Assembly: GCA_030765065.1 (NCBI GenBank)
Contig: CM060979.1
Span: 108,922,350-108,986,349 of the forward strand
Length of the DNA stretch: 64,000 nt
From: Deroplatys truncata
Lineage: Eukaryota > Arthropoda > Insecta > Mantodea > Mantidae
Reading direction: 5' to 3'
Position 1 is the first letter of the stretch. Each line of letters opens with the position of its first letter. Positions 11,011-22,499 of this stretch are shown here, piece by piece. The position numbers were made by a program, and so were the translations under genes. Below the pieces are notes generated by a model. It searched no databases. It was given only the letters and a program-made list of their open reading frames with translations, and had not been told where the DNA came from.

Positions 11011-11724
11011 ATATCTTTTATTTTTATAATTTATTAAAGTAATGTGCATATTATTTATGTTTAATATTTGAAGAGCAAATGTGTTCAGTTCTTACACTTG
11101 CTTAAAATCAATTATCTACCCAAATGTGTGGTGGCACGCACTCTAAAGTTTCAAATTAATCCTTTATTAATAAAACAAAAAAAAACTCATTCTTTTAACA
11201 ACATTATTTATCAAGTATTTTGAACCTTTCAGAAGTGTTATTACTGGATGATTCATTTTTGAGTGGGCAGCATTTTAAGTAGAATTACATTTTTTCGACC
11301 TGACCCTACAGAAACGCAAACGAGGAGAAGGTGGGAGAGGGGAGGGAGTAAAGACCGCCATATTTCCTTAGCGCGGTGCAACAAGAATGTCCACGGTACG
11401 TATCAGTGGTTCTCCTACAACAAACCCTAAACCCCTCCCGGAAGATAACGGGCCTGTCCAGCTACTGCGCATCCCGCTAATTAAGCCTAGGAGGTAAAAA
11501 TTCTACTGTACATCTAAGACATAGAGACAATGTAGTTTCTCCTATAGTAATACTTTCGCCATAATATGTAAACATCTTGAAAATTATCAGTGCTTGCTTC
11601 TGATTCCATTTTACATGCATGATTAGCGTGAAAGCAAGAGAGATAGAGAGAAAAGTAGAGTGAGAAAGAGAATTAGAGTTACAGAAATGAATATTATAAT
11701 CTCTTGAACCTGCAACATATCCAG
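11011..11724. other. Interval without recognised feature
   Basis: AT-rich with one GC-richer, purine-rich patch at about 11310-11480. No family recognised. Confidence 0.45.
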
Positions 11725-11830
11725 CTGGGTGGCACAGTGGTTTTTCGCTGGCTTTCTAATCACAAGATTGCAGATTCTACGCGTGAATTTGTGGACTACC
11801 TGTATACTCGTATCTACGAGTAAATAAAAT
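11725..11830 (+). mobile_element. Decayed tRNA-type SINE head
   Basis: GGGTGGCACAGTGG (about 11726) is a good A-box match. AGATTCTACGCG, about 35 bp downstream, is a weak B box. No body sequence can be followed because the mariner-like element begins at 11839. Confidence 0.45.
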
Positions 11831-12204
11831 ATTCATTACAGGTTTAAAAAATACAGGTGTTTCAGAAACATTATGCAGAAATTCAGGTATGCATTCCTCA
11901 TATATAGGCAATAAAAAGGGTCCAATAAAACATGTGTCCAGAAATGATTGGTTTCTGAATAATTATGGCCTTGAAATGAGTTATTTTCACCGGAACGTTT
12001 TTCTTCCCGTGGGTAGTTGCCGTGACAGAAGATATTAACAGGACACTCTGACAGTTCATTCCGAGGCGAAGGATACATTAAGTGTTGTGTTTGGCGTTTT
12101 TTTTTCTTGTTTTGTTTTTTTTAATTCCCTTGTTGTACCCAGTTTATGCTACTGTGTTTTACTTTTTTCATACTGCTTATTTCCGCAACACACATACACA
12201 CACA

Positions 12205-12312
12205 AACACCCATGCCCGTGGCGGGACTCGAACCCGCCGCCCTTAGCTTGGCGGAGCGCCGGCTACGAGGGCCGGCAATGGCGTTCGATTGAGCGACATG
12301 TGCTGGAATCAG
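12205..12312 (-). mobile_element. tRNA-derived SINE head inserted in the mariner element
   Basis: Read on the minus strand, the segment contains an exact B box, GGTTCGAGTCC (complement of about 12223-12233), inside GCGGCGGGTTCGAGTCCCGC. Upstream is an A-box-like GTCGCTCAATCGA (complement near 12290). The interval between the boxes is longer than in a standard tRNA and I cannot fold a complete cloverleaf, so I call it SINE-derived. A CA-rich tail adjoins it at 12185-12210. It lies between the left TIR and the transposase relic. Confidence 0.6.
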
Positions 12313-13322
12313 GAGCTGACAGAAATGCACTTTACGTACGGTAAGGCTCGTCTTTTGTACCAAGAGAGGTAGCCATAGCGACGATGTCCAGATCGGAAGA
12401 CATTTGAACGTCACTATCGCCGTTTGTGCGCTCATGGGAAGTTAATATATCCTAGTTTTGGGAGGGGACGACCAAGATCTACAACCTTAGCAGTAGTGGA
12501 GGAGATTCTGGATTCTGCGCACACGATTCATTCTATCAGTACATGGAGGTTAGCGTTGCAAGTGAATGTTCCTCATACGACTGCCTGGAGAATGTTGCGA
12601 GAGTAACAGTTGTATCCATATCATTTGCAACGTGTACAGGCCTTGTCACCAGCAGATTACCCTGCCCGATAGATGTTCTGCCAGTGGTTCGTGCAGCAGT
12701 GTGCTACAAATCCGAACTTTCCTGTCTTTTAGTTATTTACAGATGAAGTACACGAGATGGCACTACAAATTTCCACAGTAAGCAAGTACGGGCATATGAA
12801 AACCAATATGCAATTTTTTCATCCCATCACTAAGTGGGGGTTCAGTCTCAACATGTGGACCGGTACTATTGGTGATCGTATAGTTGGACTTCATGTACTT
12901 GTAAACAGACTTACGGGACAGGCGTACACAAATTTCCTGAAAAACACCACACTTCATTGAGCATTCGTCAACAAGCTCACTTTTTGCATGATGACGCTCC
13001 TGAACGCTTCAGTTATACCGCTCGTCGGTATTTGGATCGAAGCTTTCCTGATCATTGGATAGGTAGACGTGGCCAAATTGCTTGGTCAACACGCTCACCT
13101 GATTTGAACCCTGTCGATTGTCGAAATTGTGGGGCCATTTGAAAGCGTTGGTGTATTGTCTCCAGTGCGTGACATGAAATCCTTCAAAATCGAATTGTAG
13201 CAAGTTCTGAAGAAATACGCAATATTCCTGGAATTTGGGGTCGTGTTCACACGGCCATGAGACGTCAATGTAAGGCCTGTATTGAAGCAGGAGGTGGACA
13301 CTTTGAACATCTTCTGTAAAGA
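12313..13322 (+). pseudogene. Mariner/Tc1-like transposase, decayed
   Basis: A DDE/D transposase of the IS630-Tc1-mariner superfamily, spread over all three frames. The DNA-binding part ends RGRPRSTTLAVVEEILDS (about 12460-12510) and continues WRLALQVNVPHTTAWRML (12548-12603). The first catalytic Asp is in LFTDEV (about 12734). A conserved block, RLTGQAYTNFLKNT, spans about 12907-12948. The second Asp is in FLHDDAPERF (about 12980-13010), where families of this type usually have HDGAP. The third is in RSPDLNPVD (about 13090-13118). The C-terminal end (CIEAGGGHFEHLL-like) is at about 13281-13319. Catalytic residues survive, but stops and frame changes make it non-functional. Normal length would be about 340-400 residues. 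Confidence 0.85.
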
Positions 13323-13472
13323 AAACTGCCTGCGGTAAGAAATACGTTCTGGTGAATGTCACTGTTTTTAGGCCATAACTCGAAAATCAAGTATTTCCGG
13401 ACACATGTTGTTTTTATTGTCTACATATGGGGAATATATAATTGATATTATGCCCTCTATTTTTGAAACCAG

Positions 13473-14019
13473 TATATAAATATGTTTTGCATAAATTCCA
13501 GACACAGTTGAAAGTTGTATCCACATTCTTTATTTATTTCTGGCATTACAGTTTAGAAACAACCTTAATAACAAACGGCTACAAATTGTATGACAGGGCA
13601 ATTCTAAGAGGCCGAAGTTTTCGTAATCTTGTTTACATATAGATATCAGGAGAGAAATTCAGTAATGAACTTTAATACATGGTATGCAACAACGCATTCA
13701 GAGAGCATAATTTCTGGAACGCTATACAGTTTTGAACGTTGAAGTGTAATTTTATTTGTAAAAAGTAGAATTCTACACATCCTTACATTTTTGTGTGACA
13801 TGGACATGCGTTCTAGTTAGACTGATCAACAGATGAACTGCATGGCGTGAACTTATGCGTAGAGAATACTTCAGGAACAGAATATAAAGGATTTTCCCCA
13901 AACATAGTGGTTTTGTAGTGTGTACATTTCTACACCGAGATGATCCTCTAAACTAACAAACAAATAACAGTTTTCAATCGTAATGGTAGAGTTGTAGCGA
14001 TTGTGCGGTGGCTAGGAGT
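13473..14019. other. Interval without recognised feature
   Basis: AT-rich sequence following the mariner-like element. No repeat or coding relic recognised. Confidence 0.45.
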
Positions 14020-14530
14020 AGTACACAAATGTATGTTTAAAGTCACCTTGCTTATTAAAGTCCTCTTGCATAAAAAGTGCAGTCTAATTAGCACATGAAA
14101 AGGCGCCGTCCTAATTTGTATATAAACCTTATGGGCTGCGTTACCTTTTTCAAGACCATAAAGGAAGCCAACATGATTACTCACCCTAACTTGTATATTA
14201 TGTAGGTCACCTCTTCTCATAAGTTGCATTTCTCTGTGCCATAAATAATGCCGATATGGTTATGCCTCCTAATTTAAACATTGTATAGGTCACCACTTCC
14301 CTAATTTGTATTTTTCTTGGCTACAAATGATTCCGCCATGTTACACTCCTTAATTTGGTTATAACATTGATCGAACCTAATCTACATTTCTGTAGATCAT
14401 AAGAAGATACCGCCCTACTTATCCCCTAATTCGTATGTTATGTGGTTAAAGTGTTTCCCTTAACTTACATACTTGTGGTCCATAAGAGGAAGCCGGTATG
14501 ACCATAACAACTTTGTCACAGATTACGTCC
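14020..14530 (+). repeat. Degenerate ~75-83-bp tandem repeat, locus 1
   Basis: Five or more diverged units share CCTAATTTGTAT-like starts at about 14109, 14184, 14267, 14348 and 14424 (spacing about 75-83). Each is followed by a GTAGGTCACC-like and then a CCACAAATGATGCCG-like segment. The same unit occurs in reverse at 18860-19235. The units are too diverged to count exactly by eye. Confidence 0.6.
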
Positions 14531-14959
14531 CCTTTTTTAATATTCCAAATAATACCATCCGCGTGATTGGATAAACCATCACCGCTCCAATTAAATAACT
14601 TACATAGTAACATTTTAAAAACCGAGGTTAAGGGTTCATGTTACTGTAATTTCAGACTCGATGTCTTTCAGGAGAATCCAATCGATAAATCAGTTTTCAC
14701 CTAAAATTAATTTATGCAGATACTAAAAGTCACTCCAATCATCTGTAGCAGTGTCACGTCGTCTCGGAACCCGAAATAGAACAAAGAATAATAATGATTG
14801 CGACGTATGTACGTCGGCGTAACATTTTGAGAAAAGATAACAGTAGGAATCTGCTTCCTTTAAGGCCTCTTTGTAGGCGACTGATTCAAAATATCCGCTC
14901 TTAAAACTGCTGTCCCCATTCTGTAATGTCAGCTAGCCAGTCAGCTTTACAAGGCATCT

Positions 14960-15200
14960 GCAGTTTTCTTCTTCTTCGTAGGGCGTATACCCCCGATGAT
15001 ATACAAGTCAATGTCTTGGGTCAGCCTGTCGAGCACCAAGCAAACTTTGGATCCTAGCATATCCAGGATGGGTGATCAGCCCAATGCCTGGTATGGCGGT
15101 AAAGAATAACGAAATGAAATTTAGAGATGAAAGGAATGATGAAAATTAGCGGATCAAATTAGCCAACGCAACATTCCCCTAGCGACCGAGGAAAACCACC
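14960..15200 (-). mobile_element. SINE1 body fragment, headless
   Basis: Contains GAAATGAAATTTAGAGATGA (about 15112) and ATTCCCCTAGCGACCGAGG (about 15173). These correspond to the GAAGTGAAATGAGAATGAAG and TTCGCCTAGCGACCCGGGC segments of the 43955-44515 copy in the same order. The tRNA-like end is missing. Confidence 0.5.
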
Positions 15201-16841
15201 TAAAGTTAAGAGTCTAAAATACTTTCTGGCGCATAATGTATCAGTTTTCCCATTGTATATGTTTTTCAAGATAAACCAACGTTGAGTTAACTTTCTGCAT
15301 TGATTTGTTTGAAGAAAAACAGTAACGTTTAAAAAGAATAGCCTTCTTGTTTTTAACTTTTACAAGGCTCTGGCCAAAGCTTTACTTGATTTCAAGGTAT
15401 CTGCCCAGCTCTTTGTATATTAATAATACCAGATATCATTGAACTCCTGATTTTACAACAAAGAAGCTCTTTTGAATAAAGACATTAGTGAACAATTTCT
15501 CAAGCCGAGACCCGTTTGCATTTATTTTAACCTATCATCAGCTAAGAAATAGTTGCGGGCGGCTCATTGAGGTTTGGAAATAACCCTCTGTGAAAATCAA
15601 GTCTATTCATTTTGAAACAGATTCAAGCTTTTTGGAACTATGCAAGTTACTATTATCTCATTATTTATAGCTCAAATGACTGATTTTAAAGAGTTGTTTC
15701 ACCTTAAACCCCGACAGTCTCTGAGATATATATCCTCGCAAGGACTTTTAAATGTGTAACCTCATCCTACATAGGATGACAGCATAGGAAACTAAATGTT
15801 TTATGTTGAAGGACCTATTGTGTACCTGTGTTGTGTGTGCGTTTTTCAGTATCCGCAACCTAGGCGAGACCGCGTTCGGTAACGATGGGGGACGGGGGGA
15901 AATCCTACGCACTGACGAGTTTGTTTTTATTGTAATTACCTAGACAATTGTCATTATTATGACGTGAAAAATAATGAAATTCAATATACACTGTTTTTAG
16001 AACCCTTATAAAAGTGATGCATTTATTACCGTAATTTTATAGATACGATTTTCCTTGCACTGCTCATAAGTATATGAAAGCAAATGCCTTTTGCATATAA
16101 AGAATATTTTATATTTGATGTTGTTATTGTGCATGCTAGTTAGAGCAGTACAGGAAAGGAAAATGTACGTAAATTAACTGACAAGGAAAACTCATGTGAA
16201 AATTGTGGCATTTCCTGGATGCTGCAAAAATTATGCCTTGGCGGTTTCCGTATAAAAGATAAAAGCAAGAAACACGTTGGTTTTATGCGCCAATCTATAT
16301 TATTCAAGGAATGTTTAACGCCTAAAGCGTATACAATAGGAAAACTAATACTCTTTTCCGTAGGCTGATTATTTTAGATTTTGACCACAGCTGACGCTTC
16401 AAGATAGCGAATGTTAAATAGTTGCAGGGGGGTTTGCAAGGAAACCTCTTTAAAAGTTACGCCCATTCATTTTGAAACAGATTCAAGTATTTGGAACTAT
16501 GCTAGTTAAAATCAGCTATAATCATATATACACGAGGTGATACCACAAGTCCTCTCCCACCGTACTGATGGGTTAGCTGACGTAGAGATGGGAATAACAA
16601 AACAGTTTTATGACTTCATATTTTGTCTGGTTCGCAGAGAAACCTTAAAAGAAGTGGCACGGCACGAAGCAGTAGGATCTGGTTGCTATGCACTAAGGTC
16701 TCTGTGGACACGTGACGAAACGGGTGTTTAAAGGGATAAGACCTAGAAAACTAATTGTCCGCCACACATCGATCCAAGGCTTATCCACTAACAGATCCGT
16801 CACGATATGACCATGCAGTTTAAGCGACTAAAATAAATAGA
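15201..16841. other. Mostly unclassified; holds a direct-repeat pair
   Basis: Two diverged direct repeats lie at about 15545-15665 and 16415-16520. Both contain TAGTTGC, then CATTCATTTTGAAACAGATT or its near match, then TTGGAACTATGCAAGTTA. They are ~870 bp apart. The frame at 16537-16731 is open but matches nothing I know. Nothing else is recognised. Confidence 0.5.
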
Positions 16842-16859
16842 GTAATAATAATAATAATC

Positions 16860-16893
<34 letters not shown>
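16842..16893. repeat. (TAA)n microsatellite
   Basis: An almost pure TAA run of about 17 units, with one interruption (ATCATA) near 16858. Confidence 0.95.
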
Positions 16894-16896
<3 letters not shown>

Positions 16897-18235
16897 GTTT
16901 TACGCTGACATACGTCATAAGATATTTGTAGCAATAATTTTAGTGACTTTTTCAGTTTACGAGTCGACACGACTGTGTTACACGTAATTTAATTATTTTT
17001 ATAACTGCTTATACATATTATTTTCCCTTTTTACCCTGTAATGTAACAAAGTCTTAGAAACTTATTTACATACAATTGAATTAATAAAAGTGTACAGCAC
17101 ATGGAGGTTTCACCTGTTGAACGTTAGAACCTTTTTTAAGTTTACACCTCTGTAACAAAAGGCAGACATTTATAAATATGTGTTTTAGTATCATTAAATA
17201 CTACAAGCCTTATTCTTTAGTCCTTTAAGACCTTTTAAAACATGTTATGTGGCGATTTAAATATCTGCCTGTAAGCCGAAATTTCAAACGACAGATTTTG
17301 CCAATATAAAAATCAACCAACCGTCCAGAAGAAGTCGTAGGTACCTTCAAATACTAAATTAGTTGCAGAGGAGCAAAAAGGGACGAAGTATGGCCTGTTT
17401 GTGCATTGAATACTTTCTCAATAGCGTCAAGTTAGAAACGTGTTACTTTAACGTTATATAGTTTTTAAACTGTCTTTTCATCGGTTTTCATTTTTCGGCA
17501 CATTCTAATTTTGATATTCTTCCACACGATATACCTCTCGGTATAAATCAATGAAGTATGTATCCTTGTTATTTATAGGATAAAAGTGATTAAGTTAGTT
17601 TTAACATACTTAGTTATTGCGTTATTAAACAATAGTTTATATTTTATAGACCTATAAGGAAAAACTAAAAGTCATCCCTGCAGTATATTCAGTGTAATAT
17701 TAACCAGTCTGATTTTAAAATATTAAGTCTTTAAAAAGTATTGCATCATGTGCAGTAATTTTTGTAAATAGTAAGAAAAAATGAATACCTCTAGAGCTGA
17801 TTTAAAAATATGCACCGCATTTTGCCTACATATTATGACATTTAAGTTTAAACTATTATGGCCCTGTTCAATTTCAATCACTTCACTTTGCTTTGCGTGT
17901 AGCAGTGGAATGGATCACAGGCGAAACAGCCTCCTTTTTCTTCCGCTTCACTTGAAGGAGTATCAAACACTGGGCTTCACTAATCGTACGCCAAGCAGCG
18001 CTCACTATCCATCTTAGTTTTAGGACTTATGTCCCACCAACTGCAAAAACACACTAACTCATTCACTGACTGACAGTCGCGAGTACGCTCCCTTATATAC
18101 GGCTGCAGAGTGTTCTGGAATATCATGTTGGATTTTCTGGCAATTTCTAAAAACAGGGAAGCACTCAGAACTCTCTTCTTGCATCTCGAAGACTTTCCTG
18201 GAATTTCACGTCAGCTTGGAGATCTCCTCTCTCCC
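16894..18235. other. Interval without recognised feature
   Basis: AT-rich. An open frame at 17781-18017 has no homology I recognise. A CT-rich patch (CTCTCTCCCTCTCC repeats) at 18226-18266 leads into the next SINE. Confidence 0.45.
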
Positions 18236-18548
18236 TCTCCTGTAATCTCTCCTCTCTCCCTCTCCTTAATCGGCTGGCTAGCGTTGAAGTCCACGGAGTC
18301 CACCAGCTTCCGCGGGTTCAGACGATGGATTTTTTCGGGCGTAAAAATCCTTAACATGGCTTCCTTCGGAAGGAAAGTGAAGGCCATTGCTCCGTGTCGT
18401 AGATTTGCGGCACCTAAAGAACTTCAAGCCCGATAAAGAAGCCTCTGAGCAAAATTACCGGTGTTTCACGTTCAATATAGAATGGGACGCTAAGGGCCAC
18501 AGCAGTTAAAAAGCGTCCTTAAATAAAACTCCACTTAATTCTAGTTTG
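18236..18548 (+). mobile_element. SINE2 copy
   Basis: Shares GATGGATTTTTTCGGGC (18324) with the copy at 50835-51000 and its complement with the copy at 33303-34447. Other shared landmarks are GTAAAAATCCTTAACATGGC, TTCCTTCGGAAGGAAAGTGA and GGGACGCTAAGGGCCACAGC near the 3' end. The tRNA-like head is mostly eroded; only a B-box-like GCGGGTTCAGAC (18312-18323) is left. Confidence 0.75.
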
Positions 18549-18859
18549 TCCAGCAGTTGGTTTCGTCACAATATTATTTATTAGACCCTAACTGATATAT
18601 TAAGATCTCAAATAAATTGACTTGAAATTGTTGATTTTTTTTAAGTTTCAGAAATGGGTGCCCCTAAGCAGGCATTAAAACAAGCTACACTTCGGAAGTT
18701 GGGTCAAAAGTGATTTATTCATTAGATGTTTTAAAAAGATATATCCCAGAATGATAGTACCTCAACTATTTAACTAAACTTTTAATATTTTTGTATGAAA
18801 ACTAATTTTATCGAAGGGAAGTCTACGCTTTTTAAGGCCAACAAAGCGCATGGCTTCAT

Positions 18860-19235
18860 TTTTACTCTTAAAAGGGGTGTAATATGTAAGCAAATGTTTA
18901 AGTTGGTATCAGATTCTCCTTTTTCGCCCATAAATATGTTAGGGGAAAGGGTTGACCCATATAATATGCTAATTAGTTGGCATGTCAGACGATATCTCTT
19001 TATGATATAGAAAAAATGCAAATTAAGGAAGGGTTGATCTATATCATATTCAAATTAGGGAGCTTAACCATTTCAACATCCGTGTGGCCCAGAAACAATA
19101 CTAATTGGGTGTAGGGGGACCTACACACTGTTCAAATTGGGGGAAATTACTAAGTCGGCATCCCCTGTGGCCCAGAAATACAAATTAAGGGAAAAGTATA
19201 CTTATATGATATAAACATTAGGGGTCATAATTACA
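18860..19235 (-). repeat. Degenerate ~80-bp tandem repeat, locus 2 (inverted)
   Basis: The complement reads CCCTTAATTTGTATTTCTGG then GCCACAGGGGATGCCGACTT, then CCCCAATTTGAACAGTGTGT, then CCCAATTAGTATTGTTTCTG, and so on. This is the same unit as at 14020-14530, with at least four units visible. On the plus strand look for TGTGGCCCAGAAA at 19083 and 19170. Confidence 0.6.
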
Positions 19236-19244
19236 CGATTTTTT

Positions 19245-19640
19245 GTACTCCGCGGTAGTCTGTGAGGCTAGCATTCGGGAGATCCCGGGTTCGATTACCT
19301 GCGACTATGAGTAGGCGAATGCTAGGATCGTTCCTCTTCTACCATGCCCTTCTTGCACCTCATTTCCTTCATAATCTGTTTTATGTTTGAAAAACCAGGC
19401 GACGGTCCTTCTGCATGTTGTGGCTGGGCGGTGGAAGGCGCTTTATGAAGATTTCTCCCGGCATTGATCGGACCGTTCAAGGTCTCTCCTCCGGATGCTT
19501 TCAGAACAGGCTCCTCTTCAGGGGACCCCCAGAGGTTAGGAGTGTGTGGTGGGGCTTGGGTGGAGTTGAATGCGTTCTACCCGGAAGTGTTAGGGACCCC
19601 ATCCACGTTTGCGTACCCTTCCGTAATATGTGCCTTTACA
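19245..19640 (+). mobile_element. SINE1 copy
   Basis: The head at about 19250-19310 has a B box, GGTTCGATTAC (19290-19300), and an A-box-like CGCGGTAGTCTGTGAGG (19251). It shares GCATTCGGGAG and TAGGCGAATGCTAGG-type words with the head of the copy at 26392. The body is GC-rich and ends near 19640. The plus-strand open frames at 19415-19784 are incidental. Confidence 0.68.
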
Positions 19641-22499
19641 TTTTACTTCTTGCTTAAGTTTTCTTATTGCTTAATTCTTGGATTGCAGATTCCAGACATC
19701 GGCTATAAGGAACCAATCAGATTATTACAAATATATACAGACACAATATTAATAAAAATATTCATACAAACTTCAACCACTTAGAACTTTTTTCAATTAT
19801 TTAAGCTTCCTTAAATTAAGCCACAACATAATTAATACTGGGAGTCCAAAATGGCACCAGAAAAAACGAAAAGTTTTACGGGTAATGATCGATTATACTA
19901 CTGTTTACTGTTCTTTTCTTCAGAATCACAAAAAAAGGATACTTGCGAAGTTTAGGAATTTCAAACCGTTTATTTTGTTGTAGTTAAAAACCTGGAATAT
20001 ACCACATTGTTTTTTTGTTTTTTTGTTTGCTGCAAATGTACTTGGTGCACCTGTTACATTTTCTAATAATTCAAAAGATTACACTAGCAGATGAAGGAGG
20101 TAGGCGAGTTACATTTTTTAGTCTAAAATAAATTCTTTATTCCATTTTTATGCTCTACACTCAGTGACCTCAATGATTTGAGTGCAATGAACAAGCAAAT
20201 GTTCCATGAAGCTTTTTTCTAAACCCATTAATTTTATGAATTCGTTTATGTAGCTTAAACTATACTGTAAGACCTGAAAATAACTAGTTTATCTTAATAC
20301 TCTTAGAATTTTGTCCTTTGATAATCTATCACCTATTCTATACCCTGGGCAACACCGCTATCACTCTTAAAAATCTAGGGAAACACCTTTTTGGAGAAAC
20401 CAACCGTACAATAATAATGCTCAATATAACAAGTGATATGGGGGTAGAATCCATAGTGCGTCGCGGGCGTTTACACGGTTGCCTGCCCCCAGTCTGCATA
20501 ATTTGAGGTCTCCACAGACCGAGATTCTCAGACCTGGTCCGGTTGCACTCCCAATCTGAATGAGCTCGAGTATAGATTTATTCCTCCTTTCCTTTCTAAT
20601 GTTAGCTTCAGTTTCTGAGTTTCTCTTCAACGTTTCTTCTAGCATCTGTGTCTCTGTTCTTCCCTTTTTCTTTTCTTTCTTTCTTTCTTTCTTTGGGTTT
20701 TTGCTTTGAGTGTTCATATCACAGCCTACTACATGTAGCTGTAGTCACAGCTTATTGTACCCGCAGACCCTGCACCAAGAGGAGTCCAAGCGCTTAGCGA
20801 GTGCGGTCACAGAACTCGGCAGATAGTTAACGAACCCTTCCGGGCCTATTTAACCTAAAAAATGTAAACACTATAACGGAAAATGCAATGATTCTGTTCT
20901 TCTATATTCTTCTAGCGTATTTCTAAAATTGATTATAAATTAGATAATCCAAGAAATTATTAAATTAACTGTAATTGACTTCTTATCAAGTTTGAGCGGC
21001 CTTATAGCCGTTGTGAATATAAGTCTGCGTGACCGACATAGCGGTCCTTATCAATTATGATTCCTGCTTTATTCTTGCAATGCACGCTTGTAACTTCGTC
21101 TTTGTTTTCTAGACTTATATCTATAAAACAGTCTAACCTTGACGAATTGCCTTGATAATTCATACTCACAACGTATTTTTGTTTCTGTGTTTGCCTCAGA
21201 GTGTTTAAGATCATGTTTTATCTGTACAAGAGTTCAACTGCTGTTGCCATGCCTCAAGAAAATTTTATATTATTCCCCAATCTGTCTACATTTTAGTATG
21301 ACTATCCTTTGTAGAACCTTCAGCTGGTATTACACTTACATGTGTAACTTGGGAAACGCTTTACTATCTTCTTTTACATTTCCTTAGTACACTAAGTTAC
21401 ATGCGTAATACAACTTTTTACATAATTATTTAGAGCCTTGCCTAACAGGTTGCACCTAAATATCTCTTTGCGAACTCCTAAGTGGGAAAATTAATTACAA
21501 ATGAATTATAAGACATGCTACTTCTGTTGTTTATTTTTATGGCCATAACATTTATAAACTTGATTTTAAATTTTTATCTTGAGCTCTGAGAAGCGGGCCT
21601 CAGGAAACGGTGAAATGCACTTCAACCGCGTGAGATGGACAAACTTGATACCGTTCACGGATAAGATAAATCAAGGCTCGGTCTCACTGCTTTGATACTA
21701 TTGGAGACAATATCCGACTGAAAGTGAAATGTATCTCAGATTTTTGAGATTAATATTACTGAACCTTAGCTGCAGTTTGATAAATAATAATTTTTCTATG
21801 AGCTAGACTGAATTTAAACCTATCTTTACGTAATACTGAGCACCCAGATGAGGTATTGTTTTCCAGTGTTACCGGTGTGCTGTTTCACAATGAACTGCAG
21901 ATTTGCAAATATTATGTTCATTTCAACACTTGTTAACATTTTTAGTCTCTATGTGAATATTTAATTTAAAACAATATTTATGGAAATGCTTTCGTCTTTA
22001 ACATTGTAATTTATTGCCCTGCATTTCATCTTGCGCTGCTTTGAATAGAAGTATATCTTTGAGCAAGTTATAATTCCTTTAGTTATAAGCTCTATTTTCT
22101 CAAAATATTGTTCTTATTTCTTTCAAAAATCTGCTCTTCAGTTATACGGCTTTAAACACCTTATGTTGACATTCATCCAGCAGTGGGCTGCAGGACCATA
22201 ATACGCTCACCTCTGTACCTTTCTTTTCTTCTCCTTTATTTCCTAGGGGGTTTTGCTAGCAATTAGCAGCAGAAGCGCGGGGGAGGTGTAATAAAATAAG
22301 CGTGAAAAGAGCATGAAAAGGCAACCGAGAGAAAAACTATTCCTAAAGACCTTTTTAAGTGTCACACTCTGAATATATATCCGCCCAAAACATTCAAATG
22401 AAGAGTAAGGGAAATAAATAATTATATACTTCAGTATTCATTTATAAATATGTAGAATTTCAATAACAATTAATGAGTAAACGACAAATTCTACTCCAT
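19641..22499. other. Interval without recognised feature
   Basis: Nearly 2.9 kb with no recognised gene or family. A GC-richer block at about 20440-20560 and 20740-20850 could be an old SINE, but I see no A/B boxes or shared words. A (TTTC)n run lies at 20664-20695. Confidence 0.45.
20664..20695. repeat. (TTTC)n microsatellite
   Basis: About seven CTTT units inside a pyrimidine-rich block. Confidence 0.9.

Larger units (their letters stand above)
11839..13472 (+). mobile_element. Mariner/Tc1-like element with ~110-bp terminal inverted repeats
   Basis: The left end (11839-11975) and right end (13370-13472) are inverted copies. The outermost bases are CAGGTTTAAAAAATA against CTGGTTTCAAAAATA, and the inner match ACATGTGTCCAGAAAT corresponds to ACATGTGTCCGGAAAT. 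TA dinucleotides flank both ends (11837-11838 and 13473-13474). Length 1,634 bp, of which about 100-150 bp is a tRNA-like SINE segment. A decayed transposase fills the centre. The length of the TIRs is notable, because most mariner families have 20-40 bp. Confidence 0.85.

Noticed and set aside
12121..12435. 104-residue minus-strand open frame
   Set aside because: Runs antisense across the tRNA-like SINE head and the start of a plus-strand transposase relic.
19415..19784. Open frames of 80 and 106 residues
   Set aside because: SINE1 body, not coding.
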